Of a DNA stretch of 64,000 nt, positions 1 to 10,900 are shown in pieces (positions within the stretch are counted from its first letter, which is position 1; every line of letters starts with the position of its first letter). Below the pieces are notes generated by a model. That model made no database searches, was not told the origin of the DNA, and saw only the letters and a list, made by a program, of their open reading frames with translations. Source of the DNA: Budorcas taxicolor. Lineage: Eukaryota; Chordata; Mammalia; Artiodactyla; Bovidae. The stretch spans positions 6,160,262-6,224,261 of the forward strand of contig NC_068930.1 of NCBI RefSeq assembly GCF_023091745.1. Reading direction: 5' to 3'. Made by a program: the position numbers and the translations under genes.

Positions 1-877
1 GGATGCGGGGGCAGCAGTTGGCTCCTGGTCACAGGTCCTTCCACAGCAGCTGCAGCAAGATGCACACATCCAGGAGGAGGGGGGAGTGGTTGGCACTAGA
101 TTGCAAGGCCCTCAGCAGCAGTGGTGACAGAAGCAGCAGCAGTCCATGCCCACTGCTGGAGTCTGATGCGGCAGCCATGACTTGCACCCACTGCTGGAGC
201 TCATGCAGGCAGTGCCCTGCTGCCTGTGAGCACACAGAGAAAGAAGTTCTAATGGCGAGCCTGAGCCTCTCCTTGGGCACGCCCCAACAATGGTTCCTTG
301 CCCCTCTGGTGGGACCAAGCTTCTTCCTACATTCCCCCAGTTGTGCCGTAGTATATCCTCATCCCCTCAAGCTGTCTTCAGGCAGCCAATCCCAGTCCTC
401 TCTGTGACCTCTGGAGCCCGAGCCTCAGTACCCAGCCCCAACTTGTCCCAGCAGGTAGACAGAAAAGTGTCCTAGGCTGGGAAGTGCTGGCTACCACCAA
501 CCCTTTATGCAGATCTCTCTCTACTTTGCCCTCCACATACCTGTTGCTGCATTCCTCTCTGAGGCTCCAAAGTGCCCCTTTTGTCCCCACCAGTGAGGGG
601 ACTTCTCAATGTGTAGAAGCATTTCCTTCTCCACGGCTTCCTCCCAGAGGCACTGGTCCTGTTCTGATTACTTTCTCTCTCCCTTTTTTTTTTTTTTTTT
701 TTTTTTGTCTTTTGCCCTACCTCATTATGCAGAGTCTTCCTTGACCTTTTGGAAGTCTGAGGTCTTCTGCAGCATTCAGTAGATGTTCTGTGAGAGTTCC
801 ATGTATAGATATATTTCTGATATATGAATGGAAGAAGGTAAGCTTCACATCCTATTTCTCCACCATCTTGATCCCAT
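1..877 (-). mobile_element. L1 LINE 5' UTR (5' end of a longer element), reverse strand
   Basis: Read on the minus strand, the stretch starts near 877 with an L1-like start (GGGATCAAGATGGTGGAG) and runs through a GC-rich leader typical of ruminant L1 5' UTRs, broken by an A-run seen as T-run at about 684-706. No ORF1 is reached before the window edge, so the body of the element should lie to the left. Because the 5' end is retained, the original insertion was probably close to full length. Family assignment is from memory of ruminant L1 leaders, not an alignment. Confidence 0.7.
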
Positions 878-957
878 TACCCTCAACTATTTCTTTAAAA
901 TGTTAACTCTGTAGAAAAATAATACAGATGGCATTGTCTGCAAGAATGATGCCATGA

Positions 958-1374
958 GGAAATTATCTGTTATGTAATCTTGCAATTTTCTTATTTTATT
1001 TCCCAGAGTGTCATATCATTTTTAAAGAAAGCATAAAACAAGTCTGGAAACATTTTAATGTAATCACTTTTTTTTTAAAGATCTTTATTGAAATTAGGGA
1101 AAAATATTTCATATTGGTTGGATCAGAAGATGAACTCAAAGCTATATATAGCAACACTCTAAATTGTCCCAATAATGATGAAATTCATCATATTAAGAAA
1201 ATCTTAAATCATATATCTCTAGATGACAGAATCCTAGATGAATTTTCTCAAATAGATTATCAATACATTTATAAGGACAAAAAGAAAATACAGCATTTTC
1301 ATACAGCTAGTCATTTAACTGTAAGAATTTCACAATATTTTTTTACAAGAATCTGGACAATCCTATTTTGCTAA
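958..1374 (+). other. Exon-like open frame, unidentified
   Basis: The frame is open for 138 codons in AT-rich DNA. Inside it a pyrimidine-rich tract ends in CAG at 1003-1005 and a GTAAGA donor-like site starts at about 1321, which would outline an exon of about 315 bases encoding a charged peptide (one stretch reads VGSEDELKAIYSNTLN). I do not recognise the peptide and see no partner exon. With AT-rich composition, an open frame this long is expected about once by chance in a window this size, so this is only a candidate. The surrounding 878-1777 shows nothing else I can name. Confidence 0.15.
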
Positions 1375-1777
1375 AGATTATATGACAGTATTCTTTCAAT
1401 TTTTATAATGTTTGTGCATCATGATCTATTGATACAATTCTTTAGTGGAAAAATTCTGAAGTCAGGTATCTATGCAAAGGTAACAGGGATGAAATAAATA
1501 ATATAGAAGTAATGAAGAGATTTTGTATTGATCACTGAAGTTGGCGTTATTAATCTAAAAGTGAAAATGTTTGCAACTATTGTGGAAAGATGATTATTCT
1601 TTCTTAAATTATGAACCAGTTTCAAAAGCATTTCATTTTGATAATACAAGCACAAGAAAATCATAAGTAATGATAACCTAGAACCTATTAGAGATGTATC
1701 TAAAATCTGTAATCAGTATTTTCAGGTTTATGCGTGACAGTTGGTGAGGAGTTGGTTGCATTCAAAAACCCTGTACA

Positions 1778-2390
1778 GACTCGGCAGCGGTCACTGCACG
1801 GACCGGACCTCACTAGCGCGTAGCTTGCTCCGTTCCCGCGCAACCATGTCTGACAAACTCCGTATGGCTGAGATTGAGAAGTTCGAAAAATTGAAACTGA
1901 AGAAAACAGAAACGCAAGAGAAAAATCCACTGCCTTCAAAAGAAACAACTGAACAGGAAAGACAAGCAGGCGAGTCGTACTGACGCTTGCGCCGCCAGTA
2001 TGCACTGTAGATTCCGCAAGCATTGCCTTATTTTACTTCTTTTAGCTGTTTAGCTTTGTAAGCTGCAAAGAGGTTGGATCAAGTTTAAATGAATGGAGGA
2101 CTACTGACAACATAAGCCTCTCCTACCTTTCCCATTTATCTGCCTGTCTGGCTGACAAGGAAGGAAAAGAATTTGCATGTTGGTGAAGAAGGAAGCTGGG
2201 TGGGACGACAGTGAAATCTAGAGTGAAAAACAAGCTGGTCCAAGGTGTTCTGTGAGCTGTAAAATGCAGTTTAATCAGAGTTCCATTTTTCCGTTGTTGT
2301 TCAAATGATTTTAATTACTGGAAGGCACAATTTTTAATATGCAAATAAAAAGTTTTAAAACCTGGAAAACAAACAAACAAACAAGCAGAC
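1778..2390 (+). pseudogene. TMSB4X: Processed retrocopy of thymosin beta-4 (TMSB4X), stop codon lost
   Basis: An intron-less copy of the thymosin beta-4 mRNA: GC-rich 5' UTR, reading frame 1846-1983, 3' UTR, AATAAA at 2344-2349 and a degenerate A-rich tail (AAAC repeats). Thymosin beta-4 is a 44-residue cytosolic G-actin-sequestering peptide. The copy keeps the actin-binding LKKTETQ core and the ending QAGES. The first of the two terminal stops of the parent (TAA) has become TAC, so the frame gains one Tyr and ends at the following TGA (45 residues). Substitutions include Pro-Asp to Leu-Arg at the fifth and sixth codons and Ser to Leu before the KLKK motif. It is flanked by imperfect TSDs, AACCCTGTACA (1767-1777) and AACACTGTACA (2391-2401), as L1-mediated retroposition leaves. 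The frame is otherwise open, but no promoter is evident and expression is unknown. Confidence 0.93.
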
Positions 2391-3069
2391 AACACTGTAC
2401 ATTTGGTGTATATACAATCTCCAAGACCAAGAAAAATAAATCAAAAATTTCATTTTGCAAAATATAAAATTATATTAAAAATTTTAACAAAGCTTTTTTT
2501 GTACTATCACTGTAACTTTGTGTAAATAATTCAAATAATGACATAAAACTTTCATTGAAATGAAAAATAGAAAGATTTCATTGGACCCAGATGGTAAATG
2601 CCAGTGATTCTTTTTGTATGGTATAGTAAGGGTTAATCAAGTTAAAAGCATTTGTCAGTAGCAGATTGATATGATGGTTATTCTACAGCAATACTTCATA
2701 GAACAGGTCCCATGCTGAATACCTGATAAAATGTTTTTGACTGTAAGTACTAAAAATCAACAACAAAAGGCTGATTTTTAGTATTGTTGATTTTTAGTAT
2801 TCTATCTTTGGTTACCATAAGGCATCTTTTGGACATAATGTTAAAACACTTCCACACACCTTGTGAAAAAATTGAATAATTTAACGCTCTGTATGTATCT
2901 ATCCAAGTTATTTTATGGTTAGAAGAAACAAAGACATACAATCTGTTGAATACATAAACACTGATATACAGTAATAGACTTACACAAACAATCATGTAGT
3001 AGCAAATTGTTAACATAATATTGAGCTCTTTAATTACTTTAACACTGCATGTCATATAAGACATGCATT
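2391..3069. other. Unassigned AT-rich intergenic stretch
   Basis: AT-rich DNA with no gene signal. It follows the thymosin retrocopy and runs to the 5' breakpoint of a BovB. The only structure seen is the hairpin at 2748-2799. Confidence 0.5.
2748..2799. repeat. Perfect 16-bp inverted repeat (hairpin)
   Basis: TACTAAAAATCAACAA at 2748-2763 is the exact reverse complement of 2784-2799, with a 20-base loop. The loop begins a second, direct copy of the TGATTTTTAGTATT motif, so the arm is partly triplicated. It may be a small palindromic rearrangement; no function is implied. Confidence 0.8.
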
Positions 3070-4493
3070 CTGAAAGATGATGCTGTGAAAGTGCTGCATT
3101 CAATATGCCAGCAAGTTTGCAAAACTCAGCAGTGGCCACAGGACTGGAAAAGGTCAGTTTTCATTCCAGTCCTGAAGAAAGGCAATGCCAAAGAATGATC
3201 AAACTACCGCACAATTGCACTCATATCACATGCTAGTAAAGTAATGCTTAAAATTCTCCAAGCCAGGCTTAAGCAATATGTGAACCGTGAACTCCCTGAT
3301 GTTCAAGCTGGTTTTAGAAAAGGCAGAGGAACCAGAGATCAAATTGCCAACATCCACTGGATCATGGAAAAAGCAAGAGAGTTCCAGGAAAACATCTATT
3401 TCTGCTTTATTGACTATGCCAAAGCCTTTGACTGTGTGGATCACAATAAACTGTGGAAAATTCTGAAAGAGATGGGAATACCAGACCACCTGACCTGCCT
3501 CTTGAGAAACCTGTATGCAGGTCAGGAAGCAGCAGCTGGAACTGGACATGGAACAAAAGACTGATTCCAAATAGGAAAAGGAGTACGTCAAGGCTGTATA
3601 TTGTCACCCTGCTTATTTAACTTCTCCGCAGAGTACATCATGAGAAATGCTGGGCTGGAAGAAGCACAAGCTGGAATCAAGATTGCCAGGAGAAATATCA
3701 ATGACCTCAGAAATGCAGATGACACCACCCTTATGGCAGAAAGTGAAGAAGAACTAAAAAGCCTCTTGCTGAAAGTGAAAGAGGAGAGTGAAAATGTTGG
3801 CTTAAAGCTCAACATTCAGAAAACGAAGATCATGGCATCCAGTCCCATCATTTGATGGGAAATAGATGGGGAAACAGTGGAAACAGTGTCAGACTTTATT
3901 TTTTTCGGCTCCAAAATCACTGCAGATGGTGATTGCAGCCATGAAATTAAAAGACACTTACTCCTTGGAAGAAAAGTTATGACCAACCTAGATAGCATAT
4001 TCAAAAGCAGAGATATTACTTTGCCGACTAAGGTCTGCCTAGTCAAGGCTATGGTTTTTCCTGTGGTCATGTATGGATGTGAGAGTTGGACTGTGAAGAA
4101 AGCTGAGCGCCGAAGAATTGATGCTTTTGACCTGTGGTGTTGGAGAAGACTGTTGAGAGTCCCTTGGACTGCAAGGAGATCCAACCAGTCCATTCTGAAG
4201 GAGATCAACCCTGGGATTTCGTTGGAAGGAATGATTCTAAAGCTGAACTCCAGTACTTTGGCCACCTCATGAGAAGAGTTGACTCACTGGAAAAACCTCT
4301 GATGCTGGGAGAGATTTGGGGCATGAGGAGAAGGGGACGACCGAGGATGAGATGGCTGGATGGCATCATGGACTCAATGGACGTCAGTCTGAGTCCACTC
4401 CGGGAGATCATGATGAACAGGGAGGCCTGGCATGCTGCGATTCATGGGGTCGCAAAGAGTCGGACACGACTGAGCGACTGAACTGAACTGAAG
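3070..4493 (+). mobile_element. BovB LINE (RTE clade), 5'-truncated, 3' half
   Basis: Encodes, with interruptions, the BovB reverse transcriptase: fingers (QAGFRKGRGTRDQ), palm motif A (CFIDYAKAFDCVDH), a degenerate palm box (NADD where other copies read YADD) and the C-terminal segment ending in VAKSRTRLSD, followed by ACTGA-repeat 3' termini. Stops at about 3562 and 3853 and a frameshift near 4270 break it. It lacks the endonuclease half, as usual for 5'-truncated insertions. The tail abuts an oppositely oriented BovB. Confidence 0.95.
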
Positions 4494-4513
4494 TGATGTC
4501 ACTTAGCACTATT

Positions 4514-5037
4514 CAGTTCAGGTGAGTCGCTCAGTCGTGTCCGACTCTTTGCGACCCCATGAACTGCAGCATGCCAGGCCTCCCTGTTCATCCTCAACTC
4601 CCAGAGTTTACTCAAACCCATGTTCATTGAATCAGTGATGCCATCCAACCACCTTATCCTCTGTCGTCCCCTTCTCCTCCCGCCTTCACTCTTTCCCAGC
4701 ATCAGGGTCTTTTCCAATGAGTCAGCTCTTCACATCAGGTGGCCATATTATTGGAGTTTCAGCTTCAACATCAGTCCTTCTAATGAACATTCAGGACTGA
4801 TTTCCTTTAGGATGGACTGATTGGATCTCCTTGCAGTCCAAGGGACTCTCAAGAGTCTTCTCCAACATCACAGTTCAAAAGAATCAATTCTTTGGCACTC
4901 AGCTTTCTTTATAGTCCAACTCTTACATCCATACATGACTACTGGAAAAACTATAGCCTTGACCTTTGTTGGCAAAATAATGTCTCTGCTTTTTAATATG
5001 CTGTCTAGGTTGGTTATAGCTTTTCTTCCAAGGAGAA
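4514..5037 (-). mobile_element. BovB LINE, 3'-end fragment, reverse strand
   Basis: Minus-strand BovB 3' end covering the C-terminal coding region and ACTGA tail. It is bounded by a perfect 9-bp TSD, AGCACTATT, at 4505-4513 and 5038-5046, so it is an independent 5'-truncated insertion. It lies tail-to-tail with the BovB on its left. Confidence 0.93.
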
Positions 5038-5046
5038 AGCACTATT

Positions 5047-6018
5047 AGCATGCTTATTTTATAGATGAAAAATCAGAACTTGTGTGAAGTGAGGTAACTT
5101 GGACAAGGCTGACCCTTTTATCCCTTAATTGCTACCCAGAAGAGTAGGATGTCAAGGGAGAGGGAGCTGTGGTCCCTTAGTTATCATGCTTCTTCTAAAA
5201 ACAACATGTAATTCTAACCAAGCTTCTCCTATAATGGGAAATCAGTGGAGGAAACAACCCCAGCCCTTCTTTCTACCCTGTATAAAACATTGCTACACAG
5301 GAGGAGGAACTGATTTGTTTGGTTAGAACCTGAGAGTGACTGGGCCATGTGTTGTGCATCATGTGTCATGGTGGGTCACATGATCACAAGTTGAGGTCAG
5401 GGCTCACAGAGTGTGTACTCTTGTCCTGCCTTCTGCTTTTGAAATGCATGTTCAGTAGCACTAAGAGAAGTGGGCTCTAGAGGGGCTGGGCTTGCTGGTC
5501 TGCTCTCTGTCCAGGTGGCTGCAATGCAAGCTTGCATGCAGGCAGCAGAATCTAGACTAGCTTGGTACTAAGTATTGAGGATGAAGAGGAAACAAACCAA
5601 ATCCATTCCATAACATCAAACACGACTTCTTATCTGACACTTGTGAATACACCTTGGGTGGGCCATTCCTCAAATTACAGTGATGAGGTTCCTGTATGAC
5701 ACACGCTTAGAGGATAAAGCACAAAATGATCAGATAAGAAGGAACAATGAAAACACATGGAAACCTTCTAAAAAGACCATGAATATCAAATGCAAAACTT
5801 TAAAATTTCCAAAGAAACTAAAAGAAAGCATCTTTCTGATCTTGGAGCAAGAACTCCTAACATGCAAATAGAAAAAGTCTCTGTAAGATTAACACATTTG
5901 ACTATTTTAAAAAGAAGAGTTCTTGTTTATAAAAAGACACTGAAAAAAATGAAAAGCCACAAATTCTGAGAACATGTGGTCAACACACAACTATTAATAT
6001 CAGTAGATTATTAGATTA
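5047..6018. other. Unassigned stretch
   Basis: No gene, RNA or recognisable repeat seen. A 63-codon open frame at 5680-5871 is Lys-rich and AT-driven and resembles nothing I know. Confidence 0.4.
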
Positions 6019-6514
6019 TCAGCATCACAGTAATCCAAGTCTATGCCCCAACCACTAATGCTGAAGGATCTAGACAGTTCTATGAAGACCTACAAGACCT
6101 CATAGAACTAACACCAAAAAAGATGTCCTTTTCACCATAGGGGGCTGGAATGCAAAGGTAGGAAGTCACGAAATACCTGGAGTAACAGGCAAATTTGGCC
6201 TTGGAATACAGAATGAAGGAAACAGGCTATCAGAGTTTTGCCAAGAGAACACACTGGGAATAGCAAACATCCTCTTCCAACAACACAAGAAATGACTCTA
6301 CACATGGATATCACGAGGTGGTCAATACCAAAATCAGATTGATTAGATTCTTTGCAGCCAAAAATGGAGAAGCTGTATACAGTCAGCAAAGATAAGACCT
6401 GGAGCCAACTGTGGCACAGATCATCAGTTCCTTATAACAAAATTCAGACTTAAATCGAAGAAAGGAGGGAAAACCACTAGGTCATTCAGGTATGACTTAA
6501 ATCAAATCCCTTAT
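6019..6514 (+). mobile_element. BovB LINE endonuclease fragment (left part, split by an LTR)
   Basis: Codes for a decayed apurinic-type endonuclease: the order matches the intact-looking domain in the copy at 7988-11314 (VQVYAP-like start, GDWNAKVG-equivalent, DHQFL-like catalytic box), with several stops. At 6514 the BovB is cut by a solo LTR and resumes at 7615. Confidence 0.9.
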
Positions 6515-7608
6515 TGCCAGGAGCCACCATGGGAGATCCCGCCCATGGCAAAGGTCATGAGGAAGAGGCCTGATGGGCAAAGGCGAGATCAGGCCTCGGG
6601 GGGCCCCCTTCTCCAGCATCTACCCCAAATCCAGAATCTGTCTGTCTTACTATTTTGTGCCTTTCACCAGCTCTCCTGACAGTAACAGGGGGCTATCCCC
6701 GACCACCTTTCTCTGGAAAAATCAAGTTAGGGCTCTAGCTAATAAGTCTCCTGAACAAGAGAGGAATATTTCAAATCAAACCCCCTCTGTTAGCATTCTA
6801 GCTTGCTTGGCAGGTTTATCCAGACTCTTGCAGCTACACATATGATTGTTCACAGACTCCCAACTGTGAGAGGCATGGGAAGCCTAAAAATATAGAGCCT
6901 TTCAAAGAGTTAAAAACTATTAGAGTAATGCTGGTGTAGGATTTCACTGTTGAGCCAATGCTTGCTGCTAAGCTCCCATATCTCTTATCCACTGTGCACC
7001 TGGAAGTGCATTAGTTAACATAGTTGAAACATAAAAAAAACAAGTGTAGCCTTGAAACTAACCGCATCAGACTTTTGAGCTAATTGGTTCTTTCTTGTAA
7101 CTCACTGCACCTTTGCTCCGTGAGAAATGTAACTCTGTTTAGCATTTTCTGAGGCTGACATAGATTAAAAATATTTTTTAAAAAAAAATTTCAAGGGAAA
7201 ATAAGTTTTCTGCTTGAGCAGCCTTTATCAAAAGGGGTCATAAAATGTTCACAGGCCTCCAAGGCCAGGAGATGATGTACACAACATTGTTTATGGGAAA
7301 GGCAGGCAGGAAAAAATCCTAGTTTCGATGAAGACAAAACAGATGTAATATTTGGGCTGACTCTGTATGACTTTGCATCTTTCATTTCCCTCTATGTACA
7401 AGTCAAGGTATAAAAGTCCCTTTTGAAAATAAACTTAGGGGCCTCGCTCACCGAAGCTTGATCATCCCTGTCTTTCTTTTTTCTTTCTATCTCTCCTCTA
7501 TTTTTTTATCTACAACATTCTTTCTTTATCTCTCTCTAAACCATTCTCTTCGCCAATGCTGTTTCTCATGAGGGTTCCCCTAGATCCTGTGGAGGCTGGA
7601 CCCCGGTA
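6515..7608 (+). mobile_element. Solo LTR of an ERV2/ERVK-type endogenous retrovirus, inserted in BovB
   Basis: A block of 1094 bases that begins TGCCAGGAG and has LTR anatomy: TATAAAAG at about 7410, AATAAA at about 7428, then a pyrimidine-rich U5. It interrupts BovB exactly, with a 6-bp duplication CCTTAT (6509-6514) and CCATAT (7609-7614, one mismatch). Six-base duplications are typical of beta-like (class II) ERVs. No internal viral sequence remains, so the provirus was probably lost by LTR-LTR recombination. A 90-codon open frame inside (6573-6845) has no similarity I can name. The last two bases are TA rather than CA. Confidence 0.8.
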
Positions 7609-7614
7609 CCATAT

Positions 7615-7987
7615 GATTATACAGTGGACTTGATGAATCAAGGGATCTAATCAAGGGATTAGATCTAGGAGACAGAGTGCTGAAGAACTATGGACGGAGG
7701 TTCATAACATTGTACAGGAGGTAGTGACCAAAAACACCCCCAAGAAAAAGAAATGCAAGAAGGTGGTTGTCTGTGGAGACCTTAAAATAGCCAGAAAAGA
7801 CCAGAGGCAAAAGACAAACAAGAAAGGGAAAGAAATAACCTACTGAATGCAGACTTCCAGAGAATAGCAAGGAGAGATAAGATAACCTTCTTAAGTGAAC
7901 AATGGAAAGATAGAGGAAAACAATAGAATGGGAAAGACTAGAGATCTCCCCAAGAAAATCAGAGATACCAAGAGAACATTTCATATA
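7615..7987 (+). mobile_element. BovB LINE fragment (right part, after the LTR)
   Basis: Continues directly from the BovB broken at 6514: the linker between endonuclease and reverse transcriptase, with frameshifts. It stops at 7987, where the reverse-oriented BovB starts. The rest of this forward element is not seen beyond the neighbour. Confidence 0.88.
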
Positions 7988-10900
7988 CAGTTCAGTTCAG
8001 TTCAGTCACTCAGTCATGTCCAACTCTTTGTGAACCCATGAATCGAAGCATGCCAGGCCTCCCTGTCCATCAACAACTCCCAGAGTTCACTCAGATTCAC
8101 ATCCAACGAGTCAGTGATACCATCCAGCCATCTCATCCTCCGCTGTCCCCTTTTCCTCCTGCCCCCAATCCCTCCCAACATCAGAGTCTTTTCCAATGAG
8201 TCAACTCTTCACATGAGGTGGCCAAAGTACTGGAGTTTCAGCTTTAGCATCAGTCCTTCCAAAGAACACCCAGGACTGATCTCCTTTAGAATAGACTGGT
8301 TGGATCTCCTTGCAGTCCAAGGGACTCTCAAGAGTCTTATCCAACACCACAGTTCAAAAGCATCAATTCTTCGGCACTCAGCCTTCTTCACAGTCCAACT
8401 CTCACATCCATACATGACCACAGGAAAAACCAGAGCCTTGACTAGACGGACCTTAGTCGGCAAAGTAATGTCTCTGCTTTTGAAGATGCTATCTAGGTTG
8501 GTCATAACTTTTCTTCCAAGGAGTAAGTGTCTTTTAATTTCATGGCTGCAGTCACCATCTGCAGTGATTTTGGAGCCCCCCAAAAGCAAGTCTGACACTA
8601 TTTCCACTGTTTCCCCATCTGTTTCCCATCAAGTGATGGGACCGGATGCCATGATTTTCATTTTCTGAATGTTGAGCTTTAAGCAAACTTTTTCACTCTC
8701 CTCTTTCACTTTCATCAAGAGGCTTTTGAGTTCCTCTTCACTTTCTGCCATAAGGGTGGTGTCATCTGCATATCTGAGGTGACTGATATTTCTCCCAGCA
8801 ATCTTGACTCCAGCTTGTGCTTCATCCAGCCCAGCATTTCTCATGATGTACCCTGCATAGAAATTAAATAAGAAGGGTGACAACATACAGCCTTGACGTA
8901 CTCCTTTTCCTATTTGGAACCAGTCTGTTGTTCCATGTCCAGTTCTAACTGTTGCTTCCTGACCTGCATACAGATTTCTCAAGAGGCAGGTCAGGTGGTC
9001 TGGTATTCCCATCTCTTTCAGAATTTTCCACAGTTTATTGTGATCCACACAGTCAAAGGCTTTGGCATAGTCAATAAAGCAGAAATAGGTGCTTTTCTGG
9101 AACTCTCTTGCTTTTTTCATGATCCAGCAGATGTTGACAAATTTATATCTGGTTCCTCTGCCTTTCCTAAAACCAGCTTGAACATCAGGGAGTTCATGGT
9201 TCATGTATGGCTGAAGCCTGGCTTGGAAAATTCTGAGCATTACTTTACTAGCATGTGAGATGAGTGCAATTGTGCGGCATTTTGAGCATTCTTTGGCATT
9301 GCCTTTCTTTGGGATTGAAAGGCAATGATTGAAAGGTCAATGAAAACTGACCTTTTCCAGTCCTGTGGCCACTGCTGAGTTTTCCAAACTTGTTGGCATA
9401 TTGAGTACAGCACTTTCACAGCATCATCTTTCAGGATTTGAAATAGCTCAACTGGAATTCCATCACCTCCACTAGCTTTGTTTGTAGTGATGCTTTCTAA
9501 GGCCCACTTGACTTCACATTCCAGGATGTCTCGCTCTAGATGACTGACCACACCATCGGGATTATTTGGGTCGTGAAGATCTTTTTTGTTCAGTTATTCT
9601 GTGTATTCTTGCCACCTCTTCTTAATATCTTCTGCTTCTGTTAGGTCCATACCATTTCTGTCCTTTATCGAGCCCGTCTTTGCATGAAATCTTCCTTTGG
9701 TATCTCTAATTTTCTTGAAGCAATCTCTAGTCTTTCCCATTCTGTTCTTTTCCTCTATTTCTTTGCATTGATTGCAGAAGAAGGCTTTCTTATCTCTTCT
9801 TGCTATTCTCTGGAACTCTGCATTCAGATGCTTATATCTTTCCTTTTCTCCTTTGCTCTTTGCTTCTCTTCTTTTCACAGCTATTTGTAAGGCCTCCCCA
9901 GACAGCCATGTTGCTTTTTTGCATTTCTTTTCCATGGGGATGGTCTTGATCCCTGTCTCCGGTACAATGTCACGAACCTCACTCCATAGTTCATCAGGCA
10001 CTCTATCTATCAGATCTAGTCCCTTAAATCTATTTCTCACTTCCACTGTATAATCATAAAGGATTTGATTTAGGTCATACCTGAATGGTCTAGCGGTTTT
10101 CCGTACTTCCTTCAATTTAAGTCTGAATTTGGTAATGAGGAGTTCATGATCTGAGCCACAGTCAGCTCCTGGTCTTGTTTTTGTTGAGTGTATAGAGCTT
10201 CTCCATCTTTGGCTGCAAAGAATAGAATCAATCTGATTTCGATGTTGACCATCTGGTGATGTCCATGTGTAGAGTCTTCCCTTGTGTTGTTGGAAGAGGG
10301 TGTTTTCTATGACCAGTGCATTTTCTTGGCAAAACTCTATTAGTATTTGCCCTGCTTCATTCCCCATTCCAAGGCCAAATTTGCCTGTTACTCCAGGTGT
10401 TTCTTGACTTCCTACTTTTGCATTCCAGTCCCCTATAATGAAAAGGACATCTTTTTTGGGTGTTAGTTCTAAAAGGTCTTGTAGGTCTTCATAGAACCGT
10501 TCAACTTCAGCTTCTTCAGTGTTACTCGCTGGGGCACAGACTTGGATTACCGTGATATTGAATGGTTTGCCTTGGAGACGAACAGAGATCATTGTGTCGT
10601 TTTTGAGATTGCATCCAAGTACTGCATTTCGGACTCTTTTGTTGACCATGATGGCTACTCCATTTCATCTGAGGGATTCCTGCCCTCAGTAGTAGATATA
10701 ATGGTCATCTGAGTTAAATTCAACCATTCCAGTCCATTTTAGTTCATTGATTCCTAGAATGTCGACATTCACTCTTGCCATCTCTTGTTTGACCATTTCC
10801 AATTTGCCTTGATTCATGGACCTGACATTCCATGTTTCTATGCAATATTGCTCTTTACAGGATCAGACCTTGCTTCTATCACCAGTTACATCCACAGCTG

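Noticed and set aside
3226..4481. Many overlapping open frames on both strands inside BovB copies (also at 8-10.7, 18.5-20, 29-31.7, 37.6-39 and 54.5-56.3 kb)
   Set aside because: Only one frame per copy matches the BovB endonuclease or reverse transcriptase; the rest are shadows. None was counted as a host gene.
6573..6845. 90-codon open frame in the solo LTR
   Set aside because: No homology recognised and it lies in the LTR U3-like part; likely chance.
7985..8010. Short spaced ACTGA/CAGTT repeats that look like a tiny array (also at 30725 and 50570)
   Set aside because: They are the BovB 3' terminal pentamer repeats, not a CRISPR or regulatory array.
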